Counted from the first letter of the stretch, positions 1-5,619 are shown. The stretch is DNA of 6,103 nt from Synechococcales cyanobacterium PMM_0073 (GCA_949127695.1 CASBQH010000494.1:1-6103); one strand, 5' to 3'. Translations and numbers: made by a program. Notes: generated by a model from the letters alone, not told the origin.

Positions 1-407
1 ATTGTGGTTTTGCCCAAACCGGGCGGGCCGTACAGCAGCAAATGATCCAGCGTTTCTTGGCGCGACTGCGCGGCGCGGATGGCGATATCTAGCACTTCTT
101 TCAGCGACTTTTGGCCAATATATTCGCTCAAGCGCTGCGGGCGGATCTTTTCTTCCTGCTTGCCGACTTCATCCAGCTTGGCATCGGGTTCGAGCAGCGT
201 CTCGTCTGTCTCAGTCGGGCTGGCTTGCAGCTTGGCCAGTCGCTCAGTCTTCCAGTTAAACGTCAGATCGGCGGATTGCCCCGTTTGCTGAGCTGCCGCA
301 GCTTCAGATTCTGGTTTAGAACTGGAAGCTTTAGAACTGGAAGCTTTAGAATTGGAAGCCTTAGAATTTGAGTCAGGGGGCTGTGGCCGAGAAGAAATAA
401 TTGCCAT
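1..407 (-). CDS. ruvB: RuvB Holliday junction branch-migration helicase, N-terminal part (cut by window start)
   Basis: RuvB is the hexameric AAA+ ATPase that, with RuvA, drives branch migration of Holliday junctions in recombinational repair. The visible part is 135 codons, starting at the ATG complementary to 405-407 and running off the left edge. The N-terminus [11 protein letters not shown] is typical of cyanobacterial RuvB and fixes the start. The conserved core begins near residue 88 ([12 protein letters not shown]), continues through [11 protein letters not shown], and reaches the Walker A motif GPPGLGKTT at residues 127-135, exactly at the edge. In E. coli RuvB the Walker A lies roughly 65 residues nearer the start, so this protein has a long N-terminal extension. 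Residues 12-80 are rich in Ser, Lys, Ala, Gln and acidic residues and look disordered; residues 15-31 are a SKASx-type repeat. The gene is transcribed divergently from the gene at 498. Walker B and the C-terminal winged helix lie outside the window. Identification is firm. Confidence 0.96.
   Translation of the reverse strand, partial: MAIISSRPQPPDSNSKASNSKASSSKASSSKPESEAAAAQQTGQSADLTFNWKTERLAKLQASPTETDETLLEPDAKLDEVGKQEEKIRPQRLSEYIGQKSLKEVLDIAIRAAQSRQETLDHLLLYGPPGLGKTT
316..369 (-). repeat. 15-bp in-frame tandem repeat in the ruvB N-terminal extension
   Basis: The plus strand shows ttagaactggaagct at 316-330 and again at 331-345, a diverged copy (ttagaattggaagcc) at 346-360, and a partial fourth copy to about 369. 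Read in the ruvB frame each unit encodes a five-residue [10 protein letters not shown]-like block (protein residues about 13-31). The unit is a multiple of three, so changes in copy number keep the reading frame. The two identical copies suggest recent slippage. It lies in a tail that is not part of the conserved ATPase. Confidence 0.9.
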
Positions 408-422
408 TGTTTGTCTTACGCC

Positions 423-442
423 AGGGCAGTCGCTAGGGCAGT
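423..442. repeat. Direct repeat of AGGGCAGT, 12-bp period, in the ruvB 5' leader
   Basis: AGGGCAGT occurs at 423-430 and 435-442, separated by four bases. It sits 16-35 bases upstream of the ruvB start codon and inside the divergent spacer shared with the gene at 498. Two half sites about one helical turn apart could be a protein-binding site, but no known operator was recognised and chance or a small duplication is possible. Confidence 0.4.
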
Positions 443-464
443 ACAGTTGGACTACCCACACTGA

Positions 465-470
465 ATTCTA
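465..470 (-). promoter_or_regulatory. Candidate -10 element for ruvB
   Basis: On the minus strand these six bases read TAGAAT, one mismatch from TATAAT. Transcription would begin near 457 and leave a leader of about 50 bases before the ruvB ATG. No good -35 hexamer is present at the usual spacing, so this is only a plausible site. The palindrome TAACGTTA (469-476) overlaps it. The rest of the 408-497 spacer shows no clear promoter for the plus-strand gene. Confidence 0.3.
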
Positions 471-497
471 ACGTTAATTACCGGGGTCTTGAGCGAT

Positions 498-1031
498 ATG
501 ACCGCAATTTCAGTCCCAGAGGCGATCACATTTGAGCAGGCGATTGCCTTCACCCAGTCTCTAATGACGCAGATGCAGGCCGATCAAATCTCAGAAGCCG
601 AACTCGAAGCGACGCTGAGCGATCTGCTGAGCAGCGCCAACGGGGCACGCGGCTTTTTTGTCACCTACCTCACCGATGACTGCCCGCTGGCGGATCAGCC
701 TTCTGAGGCGGTGATTCGCGCCCTGCAAGCTTCACCCCAAATCGTCCCAGAGCTGCTGGTAAAAAATCTGGCCATGTCGGCGGCAATGGCAATCGCGCAT
801 CGCCGCAACCAAAACGAAGCGATGGCGCAAGGCTCAGATCGGGTGCAGGTTCGCACGGCTCAGCTGATTCAAAAAGTCCAGATGGCCGAAGTGTCTGAAC
901 AAGCAGCCCAGATGCGTGAGGCAGCGGCTACAGGCAGCGGCACCTATCAAGCCTTTTTGACGCGCTGGGGCTATGACGCAGAGCAGCGACAGGTGATTGA
1001 ACAGCAGATGCAGCGAGCGCTGGGAGCGTAA
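498..1031 (+). CDS. Conserved-looking cyanobacterial protein of unknown function, soluble and helical
   Basis: I do not recognise a named family, although the protein has the look of a conserved cyanobacterial hypothetical. From ATG 498 it is 177 residues. A TTG at 489 would add three residues, but ATG 498 is preferred because GGGG at 483-486 is then 11 bases upstream, whereas it would abut the TTG. There is no signal peptide or membrane segment. The N-terminal third is helical and acidic. The centre has a compact block GARGFFVTYLTDD (about residues 49-61 from ATG 498), followed by VKNLAMSAAMAIAHRRNQNEAMAQGSD-like helices with a basic HRRNQ patch. The C-terminus ends in YQAFLTRWGYDAEQRQ. The stop overlaps the ATG of the next gene by one base (TAATG), so the two are probably translationally coupled. 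It is divergent from ruvB across a spacer of about 90 bases. The reading frame is convincing; the function is unknown. Confidence 0.82.
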   Translation: MTAISVPEAITFEQAIAFTQSLMTQMQADQISEAELEATLSDLLSSANGARGFFVTYLTDDCPLADQPSEAVIRALQASPQIVPELLVKNLAMSAAMAIAHRRNQNEAMAQGSDRVQVRTAQLIQKVQMAEVSEQAAQMREAAATGSGTYQAFLTRWGYDAEQRQVIEQQMQRALGA

Positions 1032-1459
1032 TGTTTGACTGGAACAGTCAGGCGCAGTTTTTCATCGATAGCGTTCAAAAAGCGCTGAGCGCCCCATTTC
1101 AAACCTGGTTGGCTCAACATCCGCTGGCATTCTGGCTGGCTTCGCATCCGCTCTGGCTGCTGGCTGCTGTTTTATCAGCAATATTTTTGTTCGCGGGGCT
1201 GCTGCGAGCGGTGGCGGGCTTAACCGAACGCTTTTGGCTAGCCTTGCTCAAGCTGCCCGTTTGGCTGGTGCAGGGAATCTGGTGGAGCGGGCTGCTGCTG
1301 CTGCGCCCATTTTTTCCTGCCGTCCAGCCACCCCCAGCCAGTCGCCTCTCGGAAGTTATGCAGCGGCTAGAGGCTCTGCGCCAAGAAGAGAACGAGCTGA
1401 TGCATGAACTCCAGTCGCTATTATCCGCTCAGGCCAAAAGTCCGAACCCAAAAGCCTGA
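1031..1459 (+). CDS. Small membrane protein of unknown function with C-terminal coiled coil
   Basis: This 142-residue protein starts at the ATG that shares its A with the stop codon of the preceding gene, which fixes the start and implies coupling. Residues about 40-62 (PLWLLAAVLSAIFLFAGLLRA) form a clear transmembrane helix. Residues about 68-97 (FWLALLKLPVWLVQGIWWSGLLLLRPFF) form a second long hydrophobic, Trp-rich segment that could cross the membrane or lie along it. After a Pro-rich hinge (QPPPAS), residues about 104-133 have the Leu, Glu and Gln pattern of a coiled coil (RLSEVMQRLEALRQEENELMHELQSLL). The C-terminus is short and polar. The layout suggests a membrane anchor with a protein-binding helix, perhaps for its coupled partner, but that is inference. 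No enzyme motif is visible. No intrinsic terminator with a T-run follows it. Confidence 0.8.
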   Translation: MFDWNSQAQFFIDSVQKALSAPFQTWLAQHPLAFWLASHPLWLLAAVLSAIFLFAGLLRAVAGLTERFWLALLKLPVWLVQGIWWSGLLLLRPFFPAVQPPPASRLSEVMQRLEALRQEENELMHELQSLLSAQAKSPNPKA

Positions 1460-1460
1460 A

Positions 1461-1499
1461 ATCTGCTTCGTGAAAGTACATCAAATGGTGGAGGCAGAT
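1461..1499 (+). other. Inverted repeat (possible RNA hairpin) just after the membrane-protein gene
   Basis: ATCTGCTTC at 1461-1469 can pair with GAGGCAGAT at 1491-1499, giving a nine-pair stem with one G-U pair and a 21-base loop. It begins one base after the upstream stop codon. No T-run follows, so it is not a standard intrinsic terminator. It could stabilise the 3' end of the mRNA or be chance. Confidence 0.35.
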
Positions 1500-1509
1500 C
1501 TAGCCAAAT

Positions 1510-1539
1510 TGATTAAGATTGGATTAAGAAAAAGTTAAA
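1510..1539 (-). promoter_or_regulatory. Candidate Pho box (SphR/PhoB-type site), three 8-bp units with 11-bp period
   Basis: Three plus-strand units, TGATTAAG (1510-1517), GGATTAAG (1521-1528) and AAGTTAAA (1532-1539), are separated by exactly 3 bp. On the minus strand they read TTTAACTT, CTTAATCC and CTTAATCA. The published cyanobacterial Pho box for SphR is tandem PyTTAAPyPy(T/A) units with 3-bp spacing. The first and third minus-strand units fit fully; the middle one differs only at the last base. The orientation is reversed relative to the downstream gene at 1623. The spacer is AT-rich, which raises the chance of accidental TTAA matches, but three in register is notable. OmpR-family regulators other than SphR also bind 11-bp repeats, so the regulator is uncertain. 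Confidence 0.5.
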
Positions 1540-1542
1540 AGA

Positions 1543-1548
1543 TCTAAT
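1543..1548 (+). promoter_or_regulatory. Candidate -10 element for the DUF7219-like gene
   Basis: TCTAAT matches TATAAT at five of six positions. It begins 3 bases after the Pho-box-like repeats, which would then cover the -35 region, as at promoters where a PhoB-type activator replaces the -35 contact. The hexamer at the -35 position (TGGATT, 17-bp spacer) is poor. Transcription would start near 1555, giving a leader of about 68 bases. Confidence 0.35.
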
Positions 1549-1622
1549 TGAAGCGCCGTTGAGGCACTTTAAGAACACCAATTAACGCTCGGTAGAAATT
1601 GAATCAGTAGGAATCAGACTTA

Positions 1623-1844
1623 ATGAACGATCGATCCAGCTTTTTGTTTCCGCGCAGCCGCTATCATGGCTCTGTTCGTCCCAAAAATCTGCTACTTAAC
1701 GCTAACCTGCAAGAATTCTCTCAGCGGATTAGCACAATCAGCGCTCTGCAAACCAACGGCAAGCTTTCTGCCGCCGAGTCATTTGAGCAGATCCAGCGGC
1801 TCTGGCAGCAGCTTGAACAAAACCACAACCAGCTGATTGATTGA
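1623..1844 (+). CDS. DUF7219-like small cyanobacterial protein of unknown function
   Basis: This is a 73-residue soluble protein. The pattern FLFPRSRYHG at residues 7-16, followed by PKNLLLNANLQEFSQRISTI at 20-39 and a helical C-terminus with QIQRLWQQLEQ, matches what I recall of the short cyanobacterial family DUF7219 (typically FLYPRSRYYG...NLVFNANLQEFAQRV). The length agrees with that family. No function is known to me. Start ATG 1623 has AGGA at 1609-1612, about 10 bases upstream, a reasonable ribosome-binding site. The gene stands alone on the plus strand, 163 bases after the membrane-protein gene, with its own candidate promoter and Pho-box-like repeats. It converges on the adenylate cyclase gene with only 45 bases between the stop codons. 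No hairpin terminator was found in that gap. The family call is from memory of the motif, the reading frame itself is convincing. Confidence 0.85.
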   Translation: MNDRSSFLFPRSRYHGSVRPKNLLLNANLQEFSQRISTISALQTNGKLSAAESFEQIQRLWQQLEQNHNQLID

Positions 1845-1889
1845 TCCAGTTAAGCGCAACTTCAAAAACCAGCATCTATCAAGACCAGC

Positions 1890-4586
1890 CTATTTTTCCT
1901 TCAGCGTCCAAACTCCCTCACTCCATTCGGCGTCAGTGGGCGGCTGTCTCAGCCAGTGATTGCAGCGCTCTAGATGCATTTGTGCCGCTTTATCCTGGTG
2001 ATCAATTTCTTGCAGAATGGTGCCAAATGCACCCATCGCCCGGACAAAATTGCGGTTGAGATAATGCTGCCGTCCTTCGTGATACAGCTCAATCGCCTGC
2101 TGCTTGCGTTGATCCAGCGGCTGACTCCGCAGCTCCACCAGTTCATAAATGCTGACTGGATTGCTCTTGCCCTTGACGCAAATTCGATCTAGCTCTCTCG
2201 CCCAAACCCGATCAGCGCAGGGCAAATAGGTGCTTTCGCTAATTACAATATCGCAGCCATACTGCTTGCTAGCCCCCTCCAAGCGCGAGCCGAGGTTGAC
2301 GCCATCGCCAATTGCCGTAAACTCCATGCGTTTGCTAGAGCCAATATTGCCGCTAATTACCGAATCTGAGTTAATCCCCATGCCAATCCGAATTTTGCGG
2401 TTTTCTGGCCGCTCCGCGTTAAATGCTATCAAACGACTCCGCATTTCTAGCGCCGTCTGCACCGCCATCCAGGCGTGATCTTCCAGCGGTAGCGGCGAGC
2501 CAAACACCGCCATAATCGCATCGCCAATGTATTTATCAAGCGTGCCTTTATGGGCAAACACGGCATCTACCATCGTTTCAAAATATTCGTTCAGCATCGC
2601 CACCACTGCTTCGGCTTCCATGCTCTCAGTCAGGCTGGTATAGCTGCGAATATCTGAGAACAGCACCGAAACTTCCTTGCGGTCGCCGCCCAGCTTGGCG
2701 TCGCCGCTGTTCAGCAGCTGCTCGGCTAGCTCCTGCGTCATATAGCGATACATCGTGCTTTTCAGCCGCTTTTCGTCGCTAATGTCATCCATCACCACCA
2801 GCGCCCCCGATACCCGTCCCGGATCGTTGGCGTCCGCAATGCTGTTGATTGAAAGGTGAATGCAGTGCTGCTCTTGCCCGGTCAGCGGCAGCAGGGTTTG
2901 ATCAGGATAATACTGCTGCCGACTCTTTTCGTCAGTGGGCTGAAGCGCAGCCGCAAACCAATGTGGAAAATCACCCTGCTCTAGCCGAATTAGATCGACC
3001 ACCAGCCTGTCTTGCAGCGACTCAGATTCGCTCAAGCCCAGCAGTCGCTTCGCGCTTTCGTTGGCGGCAATGATCCGTCCGGCGCGGTCGGTGGAGATTA
3101 CGGCATTCGAGAGCGACCGCAAAATATCGCGCTGCATCTGCTCCTGCTGCTTCACGGTGTCAAACAGCTTGGCGTTTTGTAGCGCAACCCCAGCCTGAAT
3201 GTTAAAGGCTTTCATGAATTCCTGATCGCCTCGATTAAAGCTGGCTCTCCAGCAGTCTGGCGCTTCGGGGTAGCTGGCCGGGTCATAGTCAGGGAAGTCG
3301 CCCTGCTTGCGCTTGTTAATCAGCTGCGTTACCGCAATCAGCTCGCCGTCAGCGTTAAACACCGGCATACAGAGCATACTGCAAGTCCGGTAGCCGGTAC
3401 GGTCGTCGGTTTCCTTGGCGATTTCGGCGTTGGGATGGTCGTAGAGATCAAATGGAATCAAGACCGGTTCGCCCGTGGTGGCCACCTGTCCGGCAAAGCC
3501 TGCCCCGATTGGGATGCGGATTTCCTGCATTTGGCCGTTAATCGGCAGCTTTGTCCAGAGCTGATGGCGCTCGGTATCTAGCAGCCAGAGCGTGCTGCGG
3601 TCGGCCTGCATCAGCGCTTTGGCCTCTTCCATCACTTTGGCCAGCGTCTCTTCAAGATCCAGGCTGCTCTGGCTGAGGGCTTTGGTCGCCTTCATTAAGG
3701 CCGAAGCGGCACGCTGCTGCTGGGTGGCTTTATAAAACGAGCGCGAAGACTCCAAAATGAGCCGAATTGACGGCGCAAAGTCGCGGAACACCTGCTCGTC
3801 ATGAGCCGTAAACCCGGCGACATCAATTTTTTCTTCTAGCGCAGCCAGCGGATCATGCAAGGGCTTCAGCTTGTTAATTAGCTGCACGACTGCCACCAAG
3901 TTGTCCTGCTCGTCTAATAGCGGCAGCGCCAGCATGGAGTAAGTGCGATAGCTATTTTTGCGGTCAAATTCCTGAGCGGCTGTCGAGCGGTGGTCTTGGT
4001 AGAAATCATAAGGAATATTCACCACCTCGCGACGGGTGGCCACCTCTCCGGCAATCCCGACTGTTTTGGGAAAGCGCAGCTCTAGGTTTGCCCCCGACTC
4101 ATCTTTGGCCACAATTGCCCAGAGTTCGTCTTGCTCTTCGTCCAGCAAAAAAATTGTCGTGCGGTCGGCATTCAGCAGCTCTCCCGTTTTGAGCGTAATC
4201 GAGCGCAGCATTTCGTTCAGGATGGCATCAAAGCCCTGCGACTCCAGCACATCATCCAAAATCGAAAGCGTCTGGTTCACCACCCGCAGCCGCTGCTCCA
4301 CGTCAGTCACGACCTGCTTAAAGCTGTCCTGAGTTAGGGGTGCTAAAAAGCTGGAGAAGGCTTTCTTAGTTGGGGTTAGGCTGCTAATCTCAGGCGACCT
4401 GAGCGCGGTAGTTTCTAAGGCAGATTCATGACGAGTCACAGTCGCGGCAGTCACAGTCGCGGCAGTCACAGTCGCAGCAGTCACAGTCGCAGCAGGTAGA
4501 TTCACAGTGCTCACTTTCATAGCGCTATTAGGAGCGCGATGAGTGGGGTGATCTTGAGGGGGCAGTGGAAAAATTGAAGCTGTCAT
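1890..4586 (-). CDS. cyaB1: Class III adenylate cyclase with GAF-GAF-PAS-cyclase-TPR layout (CyaB1 type)
   Basis: The enzyme makes cAMP from ATP. Its 898 residues follow the order of Anabaena CyaB1: a disordered N-terminus with a repeat (32-51), GAF-A (about 118-280), GAF-B (about 308-472), PAS (about 485-605), a short linker helix (YMTQELAEQLL), the cyclase domain (about 635-818), and a TPR-like tail (about 828-875). GAF-A has a complete NKXnFX3DE cyclic-nucleotide signature (N238, K239, F259, D263, E264). GAF-B has NK at 424-425 and F450, D454, but Q455 replaces Glu. Catalytic residues are all present: metal-binding D645 (VLFSDIRSYT) and D689 (KYIGDA), adenine-recognising K685 and T757 (EFTAIGDG), transition-state N764 and R768. 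Thr in place of Asp marks class IIIb, whose cyanobacterial members are known to respond to bicarbonate. In Anabaena CyaB1 the GAF domains bind cAMP and activate the enzyme. No membrane segment is visible, so it is likely cytosolic. M23 is an alternative start; neither has a strong ribosome-binding site. The gene is divergent from rppA. The enzyme call is firm, orthology to CyaB1 is likely. Confidence 0.95.
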   Translation of the reverse strand: MTASIFPLPPQDHPTHRAPNSAMKVSTVNLPAATVTAATVTAATVTAATVTRHESALETTALRSPEISSLTPTKKAFSSFLAPLTQDSFKQVVTDVEQRLRVVNQTLSILDDVLESQGFDAILNEMLRSITLKTGELLNADRTTIFLLDEEQDELWAIVAKDESGANLELRFPKTVGIAGEVATRREVVNIPYDFYQDHRSTAAQEFDRKNSYRTYSMLALPLLDEQDNLVAVVQLINKLKPLHDPLAALEEKIDVAGFTAHDEQVFRDFAPSIRLILESSRSFYKATQQQRAASALMKATKALSQSSLDLEETLAKVMEEAKALMQADRSTLWLLDTERHQLWTKLPINGQMQEIRIPIGAGFAGQVATTGEPVLIPFDLYDHPNAEIAKETDDRTGYRTCSMLCMPVFNADGELIAVTQLINKRKQGDFPDYDPASYPEAPDCWRASFNRGDQEFMKAFNIQAGVALQNAKLFDTVKQQEQMQRDILRSLSNAVISTDRAGRIIAANESAKRLLGLSESESLQDRLVVDLIRLEQGDFPHWFAAALQPTDEKSRQQYYPDQTLLPLTGQEQHCIHLSINSIADANDPGRVSGALVVMDDISDEKRLKSTMYRYMTQELAEQLLNSGDAKLGGDRKEVSVLFSDIRSYTSLTESMEAEAVVAMLNEYFETMVDAVFAHKGTLDKYIGDAIMAVFGSPLPLEDHAWMAVQTALEMRSRLIAFNAERPENRKIRIGMGINSDSVISGNIGSSKRMEFTAIGDGVNLGSRLEGASKQYGCDIVISESTYLPCADRVWARELDRICVKGKSNPVSIYELVELRSQPLDQRKQQAIELYHEGRQHYLNRNFVRAMGAFGTILQEIDHQDKAAQMHLERCNHWLRQPPTDAEWSEGVWTLKEK
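4434..4493 (-). repeat. Four 15-bp tandem repeats coding (AATVT)4 in the cyclase N-terminus
   Basis: On the minus strand the unit is GCTGCGACTGTGACT, present four times with only GCT/GCC changes. It encodes AATVT four times at protein residues 32-51, in the low-complexity tail ahead of GAF-A. The unit length keeps the frame whatever the copy number. Each unit carries TGTGA, a half site of CRP-type operators, but all are in the same orientation, so no palindromic CRP site is formed. Confidence 0.93.
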
Positions 4587-4769
4587 AGATGCTTAGGTGC
4601 TGAGCCAGATCAAAAACAACCCAAACCCTGAATCGCTCTAGCCAGAGATCGCCTACAGATTGCCTGAATCGGTTTCCAGATTGGGATCTAGATCATGCCT
4701 GCATCGCTAAAGCTGCCGGCATATCGCCGAATCTCAGGATAAGTGCTGAATCATCTGCCTGAGCAGCGC

Positions 4770-4783
4770 GTTCAAAGTTCAAA
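4770..4783. repeat. Tandem GTTCAAA repeat upstream of the response-regulator gene
   Basis: GTTCAAA occurs twice head to tail (4770-4776 and 4777-4783), followed by TCAAGGGTTC. It lies about 140 bases before the response-regulator start and 19 bases before the candidate -35. OmpR-family regulators often bind direct repeats near their own promoter, but 7 bp is shorter than the usual 10-11 bp period. Confidence 0.4.
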
Positions 4784-4801
4784 TCAAGGGTTCCCGCCAT
4801 C

Positions 4802-4830
4802 TTGACGTAACTAGCACTTAGGTATCTATT
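4802..4830 (+). promoter_or_regulatory. Candidate promoter for the rppA-rppB-like operon
   Basis: TTGACG at 4802-4807 is a five-of-six match to the -35 consensus. The downstream region GGTATCTATT holds only weak -10 choices: TATCTA at 4823-4828 (15-bp spacer) or TCTATT at 4825-4830 (17-bp spacer). This would leave a leader of about 85 bases. The call rests mainly on the -35. Confidence 0.3.
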
Positions 4831-4923
4831 TTGCGCTTGTTGGCACTCAGAGAAATTTTTGGCGTTGGATTTCAGCCCAATCTTGGTGACAATTGAGTTA
4901 GCTGCTCTGAACAAAATTGCGCC

Positions 4924-5619
4924 ATGAGAATTCTGCTAGTCGAAGATGAACCTGACTTGGGCACCGCGATTAAATGGGCGCTGAAGCAGGAGAAATACAT
5001 TGTGGACTGGGCGCAGGACGGCGCTGAAGCTTGGGAGTTTTTGCAGGCTCAGTGGATGCAGTACAGCTTGGCAATTTTTGACTGGATGCTGCCCAGCATG
5101 ATGGGCCTTGAACTCTGCCAGCGGCTGCGTCAGCATCAGAATCAGCTGCCCGTTTTAATGCTGACCGCCCGCGATCGGCTGCAAGATCGGATCGCCGGAC
5201 TGGATGCCGGAGCTGATGACTATCTGGTCAAACCATTCGAGATGGAAGAACTGCTGGCAAGGCTGCGGGCGCTACAGCGGCGATCTCCCGATTTGCAAAC
5301 CCAGCAGATTCAGCTAGGGCCAGTTCTGCTCAACTATACTCAGCGCACAGTCTACTACCAGCAAGCAGCGCAGTCGGTTTTAATTCTGCTCACCAACAAA
5401 GAATTTCAGCTCTTGGAATATTTCATGAGCCATCCCCGCCAGATTGTTACCAAAGATCAGCTGCTGGCTCAGCTCTGGGAGTCAGGATCTGAGGTGGGCA
5501 GCAATGTGGTCGCAGCCCAGATGCGGTTACTCAGGCGCAAGCTGGCCGATCAAGGCTGCTCAGATTTAATTGAAACCCTGCCCAGCATGGGCTATCGCCT
5601 CAACCCTGACTATGTCTAA
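4924..5619 (+). CDS. rppA: OmpR-family response regulator, RppA-like
   Basis: This 231-residue transcription factor is a complete two-domain response regulator. The receiver domain (about 1-118) has acidic residues E7 and D8, phosphoacceptor D53 (AIFDWMLPS), T81 (LMLTARD), aromatic switch Y100 and K103 (DDYLVKPF). The winged-helix DNA-binding domain (about 129-228) has TNKEFQLLEYFM at 157-168 and the recognition helix around SNVVAAQMRLLRRKL (193-207). The start MRILLVEDEPDLG and the motifs GLDAGADDYLVKPF and SNVVAAQ are close to what I recall of cyanobacterial RppA, known in Synechocystis as RppA or NrsR and linked to redox control of photosynthesis genes and to nickel response. Target genes cannot be inferred here. 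There is no clear ribosome-binding site before ATG 4924. The sensor kinase gene follows after 6 bases, an evident operon. Family membership is certain; RppA orthology is likely. Confidence 0.92.
   Translation: MRILLVEDEPDLGTAIKWALKQEKYIVDWAQDGAEAWEFLQAQWMQYSLAIFDWMLPSMMGLELCQRLRQHQNQLPVLMLTARDRLQDRIAGLDAGADDYLVKPFEMEELLARLRALQRRSPDLQTQQIQLGPVLLNYTQRTVYYQQAAQSVLILLTNKEFQLLEYFMSHPRQIVTKDQLLAQLWESGSEVGSNVVAAQMRLLRRKLADQGCSDLIETLPSMGYRLNPDYV

Larger units (their letters stand above)
4587..4923. promoter_or_regulatory. Divergent regulatory spacer between the cyclase and the response-regulator gene
   Basis: This 337-base stretch separates the two divergent start codons and must hold both promoters. 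A 73-codon minus-strand reading frame (4693-4914, TTG start) crosses it, but its composition looks non-coding. Visible elements are CCTGAATCG at 4627-4635 and again at 4663-4671 (36 bp apart), the palindrome GATCTAGATC at 4685-4694, and the tandem GTTCAAAGTTCAAA at 4770-4783. No strong promoter for the cyclase was found. No Pho-box-like TTAA repeats and no NtcA-type GTAN8TAC site were seen. Confidence 0.6.

Noticed and set aside
2..371. Plus-strand open frames across the ruvB region
   Set aside because: Shadows of ruvB on the opposite strand; their Arg/Ser-rich low-complexity translations reflect the antisense of the repeat tract.
1845..1889. Possible bidirectional terminator between the convergent genes
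   Set aside because: CCAGC occurs twice in the same orientation rather than inverted, and the TATTTTT run has no adjoining GC stem.
1841..2059. 72-codon plus-strand open frame overlapping the end of the cyclase gene
   Set aside because: Mostly antisense to the well-supported cyclase coding region, with a TTG start and no domain-like pattern.
4036..4337. Plus-strand open frames opposite GAF-A of the cyclase
   Set aside because: Antisense to a conserved domain; Ser-rich translations without motifs are typical of shadow frames.
4591..4605. Small hairpin GCTTAG/CTGAGC just upstream of the cyclase start
   Set aside because: In the actual minus-strand transcript one pair becomes a C-A mismatch and the loop is three bases, so the stem is too weak to call.
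4693..4914. 73-codon minus-strand open frame in the divergent spacer
   Set aside because: It starts with TTG 10 bases from the response-regulator ATG, has no recognisable motif or ribosome-binding site, and would fill a region that must hold two promoters.
5168..5204. Possible HIP1 (GCGATCGC) palindrome
   Set aside because: The closest matches, such as CGCGATCGGC near 5170, lack the full eight-base palindrome, so HIP1 was not used as a cyanobacterial marker.
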